DNA of 64,000 bases from Phenylobacterium sp. NIBR 498073 (GCF_027286305.1 NZ_CP114599.1:310001-374000); one strand, 5' to 3'. Numbered from the stretch's first letter, positions 1 through 10,719 are shown. Notes: generated by a model from the letters alone, not told the origin. Program-made: numbers and translations.

Positions 1-1585
1 TATCTGGGCGGCCAGGTCGCCAGCCTGGACGAGCGCCATGGCCTCGGGCTTCCAGGCGTCGTCGCGCTCGTGCCGATCATGGTCGCCGATGCGCCGGCGC
101 CGCCCCTGGCCCCGCAGAGCACGCCCCTGGCTTGCGGCGTGGCGGTCGTGGCGACGACCCTCTGGGCGGCGTTGCAGGCCCGCGAGGCGCTCAAGATCAC
201 CTGGAGCCGGGGCGCCGGAGCTGCAGCCGACGAAAGCTCTGCGCGCGCCTATGCCGACACCTGGGCGAAGATGGAGGCGGGCCCCGGCGACCTGGTCCGC
301 AAGGACGGGGACTTCGCCGGCATGCGCGCCCCGGGCGCGCGAACGATCAAGGCCCGGTATGAGGCCGCCATGGTCGCCCACGCCTGCATGGAGCCGCCGA
401 ACGCCGTCGTCGCGGTCGATCCGGCCGGCAATCGCGCCCAGGCGATCCTCGCGACCCAAGCGCCGGACGCCGCCGCAGCCACCATCGCCGCGGTGACCGG
501 CGTCGATCCGCTGCAGATCGATGTCACGCTGGCGCGCATGGGCGGGGGCTTCGGCCGGAAGTACGACCAGGACATGGTCGCCGAGGCGGCCATCATCGCC
601 AACGCCCTGAAGCGCCCGGTCAAGCTGGTCTGGACCCGTGAGGACGACCTGCAGCACGATCTCTACCGGCCAGGAGCCTGCCATATCCTCGATGCGGTGG
701 TGACCCCAGGGGGCCGCATCGACGGCTGGCGACACCGCCTGGCGACGCATTCGCGGGTGGCGGGCGCGGCCGGCGATCCTGCGCCGCGGTTGACGGAGTA
801 CTATCCGGACGGCTTCCCGGCCGGCCATGTCCCCAACATGCAGGTCGAGTACCACCTGTTGCCTTCGGCGGCCCCGCGCGGCGCCTGGCGCGCGCCAGGC
901 CACGTCGTCAACGCTTTCGCGATCGAGTGCTTTCTTGACGAGATCGCGGTCGCCACGAACCGGGATCCGGTCGAGCTGCGGCTTGAGATGATCGGGGCCG
1001 GCGGCGCCCTCAGCTACATGTACCTGCCGCAGATGCCGCGCAAAATCTTCGACACCGCGCGCTACGCCGCGGTGATCCGCCGGGCGGCCGAGGCGTCCGG
1101 CTGGGGCCGGCCGCTGCCCAAGGGGCGCGGTCGCGGATTTGCGGCGCACTTCACGTTCGAGAGCTATGTCGCCCAGGTCGTCGAGGTGACGGTGGCCGAT
1201 GGCCGCCTGCGGATCGATCGGGTCACCGCGGCGGTCGACGCCGGCATGATCATCAATCCAAACGGTGCGCGCGCCCAGATCGAAGGCAGCATCAACGACG
1301 GCTTGTCGGCGGCGCTCGGCCAAGCGATCACGGTGCGCGACGGCCAGGTCGAGCAGCGGAACTTCAACGACTACGAGATGCTGCGGATGGAGGGTGCGGC
1401 CCGGCGGATCGACGTCAGCTTCATCGAGTCCGGCGAGCCCCCCAACGGCCTGGGCGAGCCGGGCGTGCCGCCGCTGGCGCCGGCCCTGGCCAACGCGATT
1501 TTCGCGGCGACGGGCGTGCGCCTGAGGCGGACGCCGATGTCGCCGGACCTGGCGCCCGTGCTGGCCGCAACGACGCGCAAGGCCG

Positions 1586-1593
<8 letters not shown>
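1..1593 (+). CDS. Isoquinoline 1-oxidoreductase-type molybdopterin subunit, 5'-truncated
   Basis: Large molybdopterin-binding subunit of a xanthine dehydrogenase/aldehyde oxidase family hydroxylase, closest in pattern to IorB/CoxL-like enzymes that hydroxylate aromatic heterocycles or oxidise aldehydes. The frame is open from the first base, so the N-terminus lies outside the window; about 530 C-terminal residues remain of a family usually near 700 to 750. The stretch MGGGFGRKYDQD followed by AIIANALKRPVKLVWTRED is the family's cofactor-binding signature, and the ending with GLGEPGVPP is the usual loop near the catalytic glutamate (E in GLGEPG). The small 2Fe-2S subunit expected beside it is not visible and would be upstream. 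Its stop overlaps the 3' end of the convergent gene at 1586 by 8 bases. The substrate cannot be read from the sequence. Confidence 0.88.
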
Positions 1594-3147
<1,554 letters not shown>

Positions 3148-3152
3148 GCACC

Positions 3153-4304
3153 ATGCTGCCCTACGGCCGCCAGACCATCGACGAGGACGATATCGCAGCG
3201 GTGGCCCAGGCGCTGCGCGGCGACTTCCTGACCACCGGCCCGACGGTCGAGGCGTTCGAAGACGCCTTCGCCGACCAGGTCGGGGTGCAGCATGCGGTGG
3301 CCTGTTCGAACGGCACGGCGGCGCTGCACCTGGCCATGCTGGCGCTGGAGGTGCAGCCGGGCGAGGCGGTGATCGCCCCGTCGATCACCTTCCTGGCCAC
3401 CGCCAACTGCGCGCGCTTCGTCGGCGCCGAGGTGGTGTTCGCCGACGTCGATCCGCAGACCGGACTGATGACCCCCGATACCCTGGCCGAGGCGATGACG
3501 CGGCTGGACGGGCGCAGGCTGCGGGCGGTGCTGCCGGTGCACCTGCGCGGCGACACCGCCGAGCTGCCGGCGCTGGAGGCGATGGCCAAGAGCGCGAACG
3601 CGGTGCTGGTCGAGGACGCGCCGCACGCCCTGGGCTCCAGCCTGAAATTCGGCAACACCGTGCAGCGGGTCGGCGACTGCGCCCACTCGGCGATGGCGAC
3701 CTTTTCGTTCCATCCGGTGAAGACCATCGCCACCGGCGAAGGCGGCATGGTCACGACCAACGACGCGCGGCTGGCCGAGCGCCTGCGCCGGCTGCGCAGC
3801 CACGGCATGATCCGGCCGCAGGACGGCGATCCGTGGTGGTACGAGATGCCGGAGATCGGCTTCAACTACCGGCTGCCCGACATCCTCTGCGCGCTGGGCA
3901 TTTCGCAGCTGGCCAAGCTCGACGCCTTCGCCGCGCGCCGCCGGGCGCTGGCCGCGCGATACGAGGCGGCGCTGAAGCCGCTGGCCCCGCTGGTCGTGCA
4001 GGCGAGCCGGCCCGACTGGAGCGACCCGGTGTTGCACCTGATGGTCGCGCTGATCGACTTCCAGGCCGCCGGCCGCACCCGCCGCGAGGTGGTCGAGGCC
4101 CTGCGCGCCCGCGGCGTCGGCACCCAGGTCCACTACATCCCGGTCCACACCCAGCCCTACTATCGCGAACGCTATGGCGTGCTGGAGCTGCCCGGGGCGA
4201 GCGCCTGGTACGAGCGCTGCCTGTCGCTGCCGCTCTATCCGGGCATGGCCGACGACGACGTCGATCGGGTGGTCGCAGCGTTGGCGGATGTGCTGGGGCT
4301 CTGA
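3153..4304 (+). CDS. pseC: UDP-4-amino-4,6-dideoxy-N-acetyl-L-altrosamine transaminase (PseC/FlmB)
   Basis: PLP-dependent aminotransferase of the DegT/DnrJ/EryC1/StrS family that aminates the 4-keto sugar made by PseB. The product of 383 residues has the SNGTAALHLA substrate/PLP loop near residue 55, the VEDAPHALGS aspartate motif near residue 155, and the PLP lysine in SFHPVKTIATGEGG, followed by GFNYRLPDI, all diagnostic of the family. The start is the ATG at 3153, five bases after pseB; the frame is open further upstream but that part only overlaps pseB. The C-terminal GTQVHYIPVHTQPYYRERYG matches PseC. The next pathway enzymes (PseH acetyltransferase, PseG hydrolase) do not follow; a transporter gene does. 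Confidence 0.95.
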   Translation: MLPYGRQTIDEDDIAAVAQALRGDFLTTGPTVEAFEDAFADQVGVQHAVACSNGTAALHLAMLALEVQPGEAVIAPSITFLATANCARFVGAEVVFADVDPQTGLMTPDTLAEAMTRLDGRRLRAVLPVHLRGDTAELPALEAMAKSANAVLVEDAPHALGSSLKFGNTVQRVGDCAHSAMATFSFHPVKTIATGEGGMVTTNDARLAERLRRLRSHGMIRPQDGDPWWYEMPEIGFNYRLPDILCALGISQLAKLDAFAARRRALAARYEAALKPLAPLVVQASRPDWSDPVLHLMVALIDFQAAGRTRREVVEALRARGVGTQVHYIPVHTQPYYRERYGVLELPGASAWYERCLSLPLYPGMADDDVDRVVAALADVLGL

Positions 4305-4424
4305 GAGCGCGGCGTCCGAGATCCGCGCGAATTCCGCTTGCCCGGCGGACGGCGCGGCCTAGGTAAGGGGACCGGCGCGGTCTCGCCCGGTTCCACGCCC
4401 ATCCCGACCGATGAAAGGCCAGCC

Positions 4425-5330
4425 ATGGCCCAGGACGACTCCGCCCGCATCAACGGCTCGGCCCTCGCGGTCGGGGCCGGCTGCTACCTGATCTGGGGGC
4501 TGGTGCCGTTGGCCTTCCAGATCATGGGCCGGCTGGGGATCGGCGCCTGGGAGATTCTCGCGCACCGTACGCTGTGGGCTGTGCCGACCGCCTTCCTGTT
4601 CGTGGCGCTGGCCGGCCAGACCAGGCAGCTGGCGGCGGTGCTGCGCAATGGGCGGACCATGGCCTGGCTGGCGCTGTCAGCCGGGGTGATCGCGGTCAAC
4701 TGGCTGGTGTTCATCTGGGCGGTGAACAATGGCCGGGTGCTGGAGACCAGCCTCGGCTACTTCATCAACCCGCTGATGGCGATGGCGGCCGGGGCGCTGA
4801 TCTTCCGTGAGCGGATGGATGTGATCGGCAAGGGCGCGATCGCCCTGGCCGGGGTCGGGGTGGTGATCCAGACCTTCGCGCTCGGCCACCTGCCGATCAT
4901 CTCGCTGACCCTGGCGACCAGCTTCTGCGCCTATGGGATCATCCGCAAGCGGGTGGCCGCCGAGGCCCAGACCGGCCTGCTGATCGAGTGCCTGATCCTC
5001 GCCCTGCCCGGGGTGTTCCTGATCGGCTGGCTGCAGAGCCAGGGGCAGGGCCACTTCACCGCCAGCCCGGCCGCCGCGGCCTGGCTGCTGGCCTGCGGGC
5101 CGATGACCGCCCTGCCGCTGATGATGTTCTCGTGGGCGGCGCGGCGGATCCCGTTCTCGGCCATGGGCTTCCTGCAGTTCATCGCCCCCAGCATGACCTT
5201 CGTGATGGGGGTGATGCAGGGTGAGGCGTTCACCCCGCTGCGCGGCGTCTCGTTCGCCTTCATCTGGGGCGGGGCGGCCGTGTTCGCGTTCGGGGCCTGG
5301 CGGCGCAGCCGGATGCTGGCGGCGGCTTGA
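4425..5330 (+). CDS. rarD: EamA-family transporter RarD
   Basis: Inner-membrane protein of about 301 residues of the drug/metabolite transporter superfamily, RarD type. About ten hydrophobic helices can be counted, arranged as two EamA repeats, beginning with the characteristic GAGCYLIWGLVPL in helix 1 and with the conserved EILAHRTLWAVP just after it. The ATG at 4425, preceded by a GAAAGG ribosome-binding site around 4413, is chosen over an upstream in-frame codon at 4338 because the latter adds a poorly conserved hydrophilic stretch. RarD was linked to chloramphenicol sensitivity in Pseudomonas, but the substrate is not generally known. It stands alone after pseC, separated by about 120 bases in which I see nothing. 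Confidence 0.88.
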   Translation: MAQDDSARINGSALAVGAGCYLIWGLVPLAFQIMGRLGIGAWEILAHRTLWAVPTAFLFVALAGQTRQLAAVLRNGRTMAWLALSAGVIAVNWLVFIWAVNNGRVLETSLGYFINPLMAMAAGALIFRERMDVIGKGAIALAGVGVVIQTFALGHLPIISLTLATSFCAYGIIRKRVAAEAQTGLLIECLILALPGVFLIGWLQSQGQGHFTASPAAAAWLLACGPMTALPLMMFSWAARRIPFSAMGFLQFIAPSMTFVMGVMQGEAFTPLRGVSFAFIWGGAAVFAFGAWRRSRMLAAA

Positions 5331-5382
5331 TCTTCGGCGCGTGACGGACGCCGAAGCCGCGTCCCACTTTCGGCTATCGCGC

Positions 5383-6510
5383 TTACAGCGCGGCGTAGGC
5401 CGCCTCGATCAGCCGCTTGGCGCGGGCGTCGCCGATCAGGTCGGTGGACTGCTTGTTCATGACATAGGCGCCGGCCAGGCCGGTCTCCGGGTCGGCGAAG
5501 GCGCAGGAGCCGCCCCAGCCGGAATGGCCGAAGGTCTGCTCGCCCGGGCCCCAGACCTTGACCGCCGAGTTGCGCATGAAGCCGGCGCCCCAGCTCATCA
5601 CGAACGGCAGCACCAGGTCCTGGCCGTGGATCCGTTCGCGCGAGGCTTCGGCGATCAGGGCCGGCGACAGGATGGTCTCGCCGTCCAGCCAGCCGTCATT
5701 GGCCAGGGCCCCGATCAGCCGGGCCAGGGCCGGGGCGGTGGCGTGGCCGTTGGCGGAGGGGATCTCGATCCGTCGCCACTCGGCCTGGCCGCGGCCGGCC
5801 GGCGAGGACCAGGGGGTCAGGAAGGCGGCCTTGGTGGCGGCGTTGATCTCGCCGAAGTTCGGCAGGCCGTTCGGGCGCTGCAGGTCGGCGGCGCGGTGGT
5901 GCTCGGCGTCGGGCAGGCCGATCCAGAGGTCGAGGCCGAACGGCCCGGCCAGGTCCTCGCGCAGGGCGGCGCCCATGGTGCGCCCGTCGACCCTGCGGAA
6001 GATCTCGCCGGCCAGGTAGCCGAAGGTGATCGGGTGGTAGCCGCTGGCCGATCCCGGCGGCCACAGCGGGGCCATGGCGGCGAGCTTGGCGCAGATCGCG
6101 TCCCAGTCGAACCAGAGCGAGGGCTCCATCTCCTCGGGGAAGCCGGAGAGACCCTCCTGGTGGCTCATCACCTGTTCGACGGTGATGGCGCCCTTTCCGG
6201 CCTGGGCGAATTCCGGCCAGACGTCGGCGACGGGCTGCGCGTAGTCGAGCTTTCCGGCGTCGACCAGCCGGGCGATCAGCAGGGCGGCGATCGCCTTGGT
6301 GGTCGAGAACACGGGGGTCAGGGTCGTCTCGTCGAAGGCCTTGGTGCGCTGGCGGTCGGCGAAGCCGGCCCAGAGGTCGACGACCAGCTCGCCGCGCTGC
6401 ACCAGGGAAAAGCGGGCGCCCAGCTCCTGGCCGGTCGCGAAGTTGTCCTCGAAGGCGGCGCGGACGCCGGCGAAGCGCTCGGGGCAGAGGCCGTGAATCT
6501 CGGGGGTCAT
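5383..6510 (-). CDS. Serine hydrolase, beta-lactamase/EstB family
   Basis: Class C beta-lactamase-fold hydrolase of 375 residues, probably an esterase (EstB-like) rather than a true beta-lactamase. The nucleophile motif SxxK is seen as VFSTTKAIAALL, the second catalytic tyrosine lies in the PGSASGYHPITFGYLAG segment, and the third motif is FGHSGWGGS where lactamases have KTG. No signal peptide is visible, which also favours a cytoplasmic esterase. The ATG at 6510 overlaps the stop of the upstream pdxY-like gene as ATGA, so it is translationally coupled to it. A paralogue of the same length sits at 48418-49545. The substrate is unknown. Confidence 0.88.
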   Translation of the reverse strand: MTPEIHGLCPERFAGVRAAFEDNFATGQELGARFSLVQRGELVVDLWAGFADRQRTKAFDETTLTPVFSTTKAIAALLIARLVDAGKLDYAQPVADVWPEFAQAGKGAITVEQVMSHQEGLSGFPEEMEPSLWFDWDAICAKLAAMAPLWPPGSASGYHPITFGYLAGEIFRRVDGRTMGAALREDLAGPFGLDLWIGLPDAEHHRAADLQRPNGLPNFGEINAATKAAFLTPWSSPAGRGQAEWRRIEIPSANGHATAPALARLIGALANDGWLDGETILSPALIAEASRERIHGQDLVLPFVMSWGAGFMRNSAVKVWGPGEQTFGHSGWGGSCAFADPETGLAGAYVMNKQSTDLIGDARAKRLIEAAYAAL

Positions 6511-7364
6511 GCCAATCGCTCCAATCGTACGCTGGGGGAGGTCGCCTTCAGCCGCTGGGCCATGGCGACGATGGGAAGTTCGGCGGCCCCGGCCGCATGG
6601 GCGGCGGCGACGGTCTCGGCCACCCCGCCGACCGCGCGGGCGAGCGCGTAGGAGCCGCTCAAGCCGTCGAGGATCGCCGCGCCGAACAGGGCGCTCAGGA
6701 GGTCGCCGGTGCCCTTGGGGGGCGAGGGCAGGCGCGGGTGGGCGGCCATCCACGCTTCGTGCGGATCGACATAGATCACCCCGATCTCCTTGGCCCCGCC
6801 GATCGAGGAGACCAGGGCCGGCTTGCCGAGCCGCCGGGCGGCGACCAGCACGTCCTGCGGGGTGCGGGTCTCCAGGCCGGTCAGGCGGGCCAGTTCCCAG
6901 GCGTTGGGGGCCAGGATGTCGGCGCGCGGAACCAGACGCTCGGCGATCGCCTCGGCGACCTCGGCCGGCACGTAGAGCCCCTTGCCGGCGTCGCCGATGG
7001 TCGGGTCGATGATGACCACCGGCTGGCGCGGCGCTTCGCCGCCGTAGCCGCTGCGCTTGGCGCCGCGGACCGCGTCGATGGCGTGAGCGGCGGCCAGCAC
7101 CTGTTCTGGGAAGGCGAAATAGCCGGTCAGCACCAGATCGGTCTGGCCAAAGAGCTTGTTGGCCTCGATCCCGGCCAGCACGCCCTCGAGCACGGCCGGC
7201 TCGACCTTGGCGCCGCCGGGCGGGCCCCAGCCGGGATGCCGACCGTAGAGCACGGTCGGGGCGACCATGGCGTCGATGCGCAGGATCGAGAGGGCGCTGG
7301 CCTGGGCCGCTCCGCCGACATGGCTGGCGGCGACGTGGCTGGAGATGATCAGCGCGAGCGGCAT
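6507..7364 (-). CDS. pdxY: Pyridoxal kinase PdxY
   Basis: Ribokinase-fold kinase of 285 residues that phosphorylates pyridoxal in the B6 salvage pathway. Visible features are the N-terminal SSHVAASHVGG substrate loop, the LYGRHPGWG lid segment, the DPTIGD motif, APNAWELARLTG (the ThiD/PdxK-like TPN/NxxE equivalent) and the catalytic anion-hole motif KGTGDLLSALF near the C-terminus. The length matches PdxY (about 285). PdxY and ThiD-type kinases overlap in activity; the early SSHVAxxHVG supports PdxY. It heads a two-gene unit with the serine hydrolase (4-base overlap). No promoter element could be assigned with confidence. Confidence 0.9.
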   Translation of the reverse strand: MPLALIISSHVAASHVGGAAQASALSILRIDAMVAPTVLYGRHPGWGPPGGAKVEPAVLEGVLAGIEANKLFGQTDLVLTGYFAFPEQVLAAAHAIDAVRGAKRSGYGGEAPRQPVVIIDPTIGDAGKGLYVPAEVAEAIAERLVPRADILAPNAWELARLTGLETRTPQDVLVAARRLGKPALVSSIGGAKEIGVIYVDPHEAWMAAHPRLPSPPKGTGDLLSALFGAAILDGLSGSYALARAVGGVAETVAAAHAAGAAELPIVAMAQRLKATSPSVRLERLA

Positions 7365-7410
7365 GGCCGCCCTGCTTAGCCGAGCGGCCCGGGCCCCGAC
7401 AAGCTGGGGG

Positions 7411-8109
7411 CTACCAGGTCTCGCGGTAGGGCCGCACCTCGGCGAGGAACGACCAGGCGCTTTTCGGCTGGTGAGCCAGGTGGAAGATCTCGCCGGCGAT
7501 GTCGTCCGGGGCGATGAAGAAGTCGTCGGGCGCCTCCTTCCAGCGTTCGCGGGTCCAGGGGACGTCGATCACCGCGTCGATCACCAGATAGGCGACATGC
7601 ACGCCTTTGGGCCCGACCTCGCGGGCGATGGCTTCGGCCAGGATGCGCTGGGCGGCCTTGGTCGGGGCGAAGCCGGCGAAGCTCGCCTTGCCGCGCAGGG
7701 CCGAGGTGTTGCCGGTGACGATCAGCGCGCCGCCGCCGGCCTCGATCATCCTCGGCGTCACCTGACGGGCCAGGTGATAGAGCGCCATGACGTTGGTCGC
7801 GAAGTTCTGCTCCAGCACGGCCGGGTCGATGTCGAGGTAGTTGCCGAACGCCCCGCCGACCGCGTTATGGACCACGACTTTCGGCGTGCCGAAGCGGACG
7901 ATGAGATCGTCCACGGCGGCAGTCAGCGCCCCGGCGTCGGAGACGTCGACCGGCACGGCGACGGCTTCCGGGATCTCCTGGGCCAGGGCGGCCAGGCGGT
8001 CGAAGTCGCGGGCCAGCATGGCCACGCGGTAGCCGTCGGCGGCGAACCTGCGGACGATCGAGGCTCCGGTCCCGGGGCCGACCCCGGTGACGATGGCGAG
8101 CGGTTTCAT
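7411..8109 (-). CDS. SDR family oxidoreductase with Tyr-to-Phe active site
   Basis: Short-chain dehydrogenase-like protein of 232 residues. It has the TGVGPGTGASI cofactor-binding loop at residues 8-18, an aspartate at about residue 55 in the PVDVSD position, and HNAVGG in place of NNAG. The catalytic serine position is present (VTGNTSALRG, about residue 136), but the YxxxK motif reads F147-A-P-T-K151, so the catalytic tyrosine is replaced by phenylalanine while the lysine stays. It may therefore be a poor dehydrogenase, a binding protein, or use another acid. The start ATG at 8109 lies 29 bases after the stop of the HCCA isomerase-like gene, and the two probably share an operon with the HxlR regulator. 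Confidence 0.85.
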   Translation of the reverse strand: MKPLAIVTGVGPGTGASIVRRFAADGYRVAMLARDFDRLAALAQEIPEAVAVPVDVSDAGALTAAVDDLIVRFGTPKVVVHNAVGGAFGNYLDIDPAVLEQNFATNVMALYHLARQVTPRMIEAGGGALIVTGNTSALRGKASFAGFAPTKAAQRILAEAIAREVGPKGVHVAYLVIDAVIDVPWTRERWKEAPDDFFIAPDDIAGEIFHLAHQPKSAWSFLAEVRPYRETW

Positions 8110-8138
8110 CTGGGCGTTCCTTCTGGGAGAGAGAGGAC

Positions 8139-8720
8139 CTAGGCCGCGAGCGCGCGGCGTAGGAAGTCGAGGCGGTCGTTGCCGAAGAACAGCAGGCCGC
8201 CTTCGGTGACGAAGCTGGGCGCGCCGAAGACCCCGGCTTCGACCGCCGCGGCGGTGCCCTCCTCCAGCTCGGCGGCGCGTTCGGGGGCGTCGATCAGGTC
8301 CGCGGTGACGCCGAGGTCGGCGAGCAGGGCGGCGACGTCTTCCGAGGCGGCGAGCGGCGCGTCGCCGGCCCACATGGCTCGGAACAGCCGGCGGGCTGCC
8401 TCCTCGCCATGACCGAGCTTGCGGGCGGCCAGGGCGGCGTGCAGCAGCCGCGGCCCGTCGATGCCGCTCATGCCGGGATTGGGACTGAGCTGGGCGCCGT
8501 AGAGCGCGGCCCAGCGGCCGAGGTCCTGGCGGGCATAGGCCTGCTTGGGCTTGCAGATGACGGTGGTCGGCACGTTGCCGACCCGCTTCATGGTCTCCAG
8601 CACGTCGAACGGCCGCCAGTCGAACTCGCCGGGCAGGTCGTCCAGCTGGGTGCTGGCCAGGTAGCTGTAGGGGCTGCGGAAATCGAAGAAGAAGCGCGTG
8701 CGCGTCAGGGCGTCGGTCAT
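8139..8720 (-). CDS. DsbA-family oxidoreductase / 2-hydroxychromene-2-carboxylate isomerase-like
   Basis: Thioredoxin-fold protein of 193 residues from the DsbA/HCCA isomerase (kappa-class GST-like) family. The N-terminal FFFDFRSPYSYLAST motif carries the SPYS serine at the position of the DsbA CxxC cysteine, which identifies the isomerase branch instead of a disulfide oxidase. GVFGAPSFV and FFGNDRLDFLRRAL near the C-terminus are the cis-proline loop and the terminal GN/DRxD signature of HCCA isomerases. Such enzymes use glutathione in naphthalene catabolism, but homologues are widespread without that pathway, and no other naphthalene gene is seen here. The ATG at 8720 overlaps the stop of the HxlR regulator by ATGA. 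Confidence 0.87.
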   Translation of the reverse strand: MTDALTRTRFFFDFRSPYSYLASTQLDDLPGEFDWRPFDVLETMKRVGNVPTTVICKPKQAYARQDLGRWAALYGAQLSPNPGMSGIDGPRLLHAALAARKLGHGEEAARRLFRAMWAGDAPLAASEDVAALLADLGVTADLIDAPERAAELEEGTAAAVEAGVFGAPSFVTEGGLLFFGNDRLDFLRRALAA

Positions 8721-9205
8721 GGGTTTCCTCCAAGCAGTTTCTTGAGGCCGGGGGCCGCGGCCGGGCCGGGGCGTAGGCGGGCCCGCTCGCGCGGCACCGG
8801 CTGGCCGGTCTCGGCGTCGACCAGCGCCAGCACCAGCGGATGGCCGCTCGCGCCGTCGACCAGTTCGATGGTCGCCGCGCCCAGGCCGTTGGCGTCCCAG
8901 CGGTCGCCCCATTCGCGCAGGGCGGTGACCACCTTCCAGAGGTCGGCGCCCTTGTCGGTCAGCCGGTAGTCGTGGCGGGGGGGATTGTCCTGGTAGGGGC
9001 GGCGCTCGACCAGGCCGGTGCTCTCCAGGTGCTTGAGGCGGCTCGAGAGCGTGGTGTTCGGCATGCCGGTCGAGGCCTGCAGCTCGTCGTACTTCGACAG
9101 GCCCAGCGCCAGGTCGCGCAGCAGCAGCACCGCCCAGCGGTCGCCGATCGCCTCGAGCGCGCCGGCGACGGAACAGGTCATGCCGGCGAAGGACTTGGCG
9201 CGCAT
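8717..9205 (-). CDS. HxlR-family winged-helix transcriptional regulator
   Basis: HxlR regulator of 162 residues. The N-terminal half (MTCSVAGALEAIGDRWAVL, then LLRDLALGLSKYDEL and NTTLSSRLKHLESTGLVERR) is the typical winged helix of the family, including the cysteine near the N-terminus that some members use to sense electrophiles or oxidants. The C-terminal 60 residues form an extra domain found in longer HxlR proteins. It begins an operon with the isomerase-like and SDR genes. A perfect inverted repeat at 9222-9242, about 17 bases upstream of the ATG, is placed well to be its own operator, so autoregulation is likely. Confidence 0.9.
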   Translation of the reverse strand: MRAKSFAGMTCSVAGALEAIGDRWAVLLLRDLALGLSKYDELQASTGMPNTTLSSRLKHLESTGLVERRPYQDNPPRHDYRLTDKGADLWKVVTALREWGDRWDANGLGAATIELVDGASGHPLVLALVDAETGQPVPRERARLRPGPAAAPGLKKLLGGNP

Positions 9206-9221
9206 TGGTTGGGCTCCTCAG

Positions 9222-9242
9222 TAACTCTTATTATTGGAGTTA
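9222..9242. promoter_or_regulatory. Inverted repeat, probable HxlR operator
   Basis: Perfect 6-base arms TAACTC and GAGTTA separated by an AT-rich 9-base spacer, in a region that is otherwise very GC-rich. It lies directly upstream of the HxlR gene. The function is inferred from position and symmetry. Confidence 0.55.
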
Positions 9243-9349
9243 ATGGGCGCGGGGCCGGACGCAAGGGGAGCGGCGTTGAATTTCCCTCTCCCCGCTTTCG
9301 GGGACAGAGAACAGATACTCGTTCTTCTGGCGGGGAGGGGCCAAACGAA

Positions 9350-9381
9350 AAGCGGCGGCTGGATCGCTCCAGCCGCCGCTT
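9350..9381 (-). terminator. Rho-independent terminator after rplS
   Basis: Perfect 14-base arms (9350-9363 and 9368-9381) with a TCGC tetraloop. Read on the minus strand the stem is followed by TTTCGTTTGG. It lies 24 bases after the rplS stop and should end the trmD-rplS transcript. Confidence 0.8.
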
Positions 9382-9404
9382 GAATTCGGAGGTGTCCGAA
9401 AGCC

Positions 9405-9791
9405 TTAGGCTTCGGTGGTCTCGGTGTTGCGGGCGGTCTGGCGCTCGGCGATCCGGGCCGACTTACCGCGACGGTCGCGCAGGTAGTAGAGCTTGGCGCG
9501 ACGGACGACGCCGCGACGCTTCACTTCGATGGATTCGATGTTCGGGGAGTGCAGCGGGAACACGCGTTCCACGCCTTCGCCGAAGGAGATCTTGCGGACG
9601 GTGAAGCTCTCGTTGATGCCGCCGCCCTGACGGCCGATGCAGACGCCTTCGTAGGCCTGCACGCGTTCACGATCGCCTTCCTTGATCTTCACGTTCACGC
9701 GCAGGGTGTCGCCGGCTTGGAAGTCCGGGATCGAGCGGGTGGCGATGAGGCGATCGGCCTCTTCTTTTTCGAGCTGCTGAATGATGTTCAT
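9405..9791 (-). CDS. rplS: 50S ribosomal protein L19
   Basis: Ribosomal protein L19 of 128 residues, at the 30S-50S interface. The sequence [15 protein letters not shown], then [18 protein letters not shown] and [20 protein letters not shown] is unmistakable, and [18 protein letters not shown] residues follow (here [20 protein letters not shown]). A C-terminal tail of about 15 residues rich in Arg, Thr and Glu extends past the core, as in other alphaproteobacteria. The ATG at 9791 is used; the longer open frame upstream runs into trmD. It is 26 bases after trmD and is followed by a strong hairpin terminator. Confidence 0.98.
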   Translation of the reverse strand: MNIIQQLEKEEADRLIATRSIPDFQAGDTLRVNVKIKEGDRERVQAYEGVCIGRQGGGINESFTVRKISFGEGVERVFPLHSPNIESIEVKRRGVVRRAKLYYLRDRRGKSARIAERQTARNTETTEA

Positions 9792-9817
9792 GTCAGTCGT
9801 CCTTGTCCTACTGGGCT

Positions 9818-10528
9818 TTACTCGCCCTTTGCCTGTTGATTGGCGAGATGCGCCGCCCAGAGGTCCGGACGTCGTTCCCGCGTGGCCGCTTCGCGCTGGC
9901 TCCGCCGCCACTTGCCGATATCGGCGTGGTGACCGCTGAGCAGTACGGGCGGTATCTCAAGCCCCTCGAATTCCCGCGGTCTGGTGTACTGCGGGTGCTC
10001 CAGGAGCCCGTCCTCGAAACTCTCTTCACTCAAGCTTTCGGCCTGGCCGAGGACGCCGGGCACGAGCCTTACGCACGCTTCGATCGCCACCAGGGACGCC
10101 GCCTCGCCGCCGGCGAGGACCGCGTCTCCGACGCTGATCTCCTCGAACCCCCGGGCGTCGATCACCCGCTGGTCCACCCCTTCGAACCGACCGGCCAGGA
10201 CGATCAGTCCCGGGCCCTTGGCCCACTCACTCACGCGCGCCTGGGTCAGGGGCCGACCCCGTGCGCTCATGTACAAAAGCGGCCGTCCCCGCCGATCCAC
10301 GCTGTCCAGCGCGGCTGCGATGACGTCCGCCCGCATAACCTGTCCAGGACCGCCACCGGCAGGGGTGTCGTCGAGGAAGCCGCGCTTATCCTTGGAAAAT
10401 TGGCGAATGTCCACCGTTTCCAGAGTCCACAGACCGTGCTCGCGCCAGGCCGTGCCGATCAGCGAGACGCCGAGCGGGCCGGGATAGGCCTCGGGAAACA
10501 TGGTCAGGACGGTGGCGTCGAAGGACAT
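9818..10528 (-). CDS. trmD: tRNA (guanine-N1)-methyltransferase
   Basis: TrmD, which methylates N1 of G37 in tRNAs reading CCN, CUN and CGG codons and prevents frameshifting. The 236-residue protein has the SPOUT trefoil-knot core: [12 protein letters not shown], then [17 protein letters not shown], and [21 protein letters not shown]. The ATG at 10528 gives [20 protein letters not shown], the usual start of alphaproteobacterial TrmD; an in-frame codon 18 bases upstream is possible. It sits immediately before rplS as in most bacteria, but its usual upstream neighbour rimM is 3.7 kb away at 14279, with plus-strand genes in between. Confidence 0.97.
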   Translation of the reverse strand: MSFDATVLTMFPEAYPGPLGVSLIGTAWREHGLWTLETVDIRQFSKDKRGFLDDTPAGGGPGQVMRADVIAAALDSVDRRGRPLLYMSARGRPLTQARVSEWAKGPGLIVLAGRFEGVDQRVIDARGFEEISVGDAVLAGGEAASLVAIEACVRLVPGVLGQAESLSEESFEDGLLEHPQYTRPREFEGLEIPPVLLSGHHADIGKWRRSQREAATRERRPDLWAAHLANQQAKGE

Positions 10529-10719
10529 GGGCGGCTTTTGGACCATTGGGCGTTGAAATTCCACTGACGTCCGGGCCGCATGCGTCCCAGCCTGATTGCG
10601 GAGGGCCGGCGCGTCCGCGCGCAAATCGAGATGGCGCTTAGGGGATCGGCCAACTTGCCGGAACGCCGCTATCGGCTTAAGCCGGTGCCTTTCGCAGTTG
10701 CAGCATTTTTAGAGATCCG

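Noticed and set aside
8717..9205. HxlR and isomerase-like genes as a naphthalene degradation operon
   Set aside because: No other naphthalene or salicylate pathway gene is present; HCCA isomerase-like proteins are common without that pathway.
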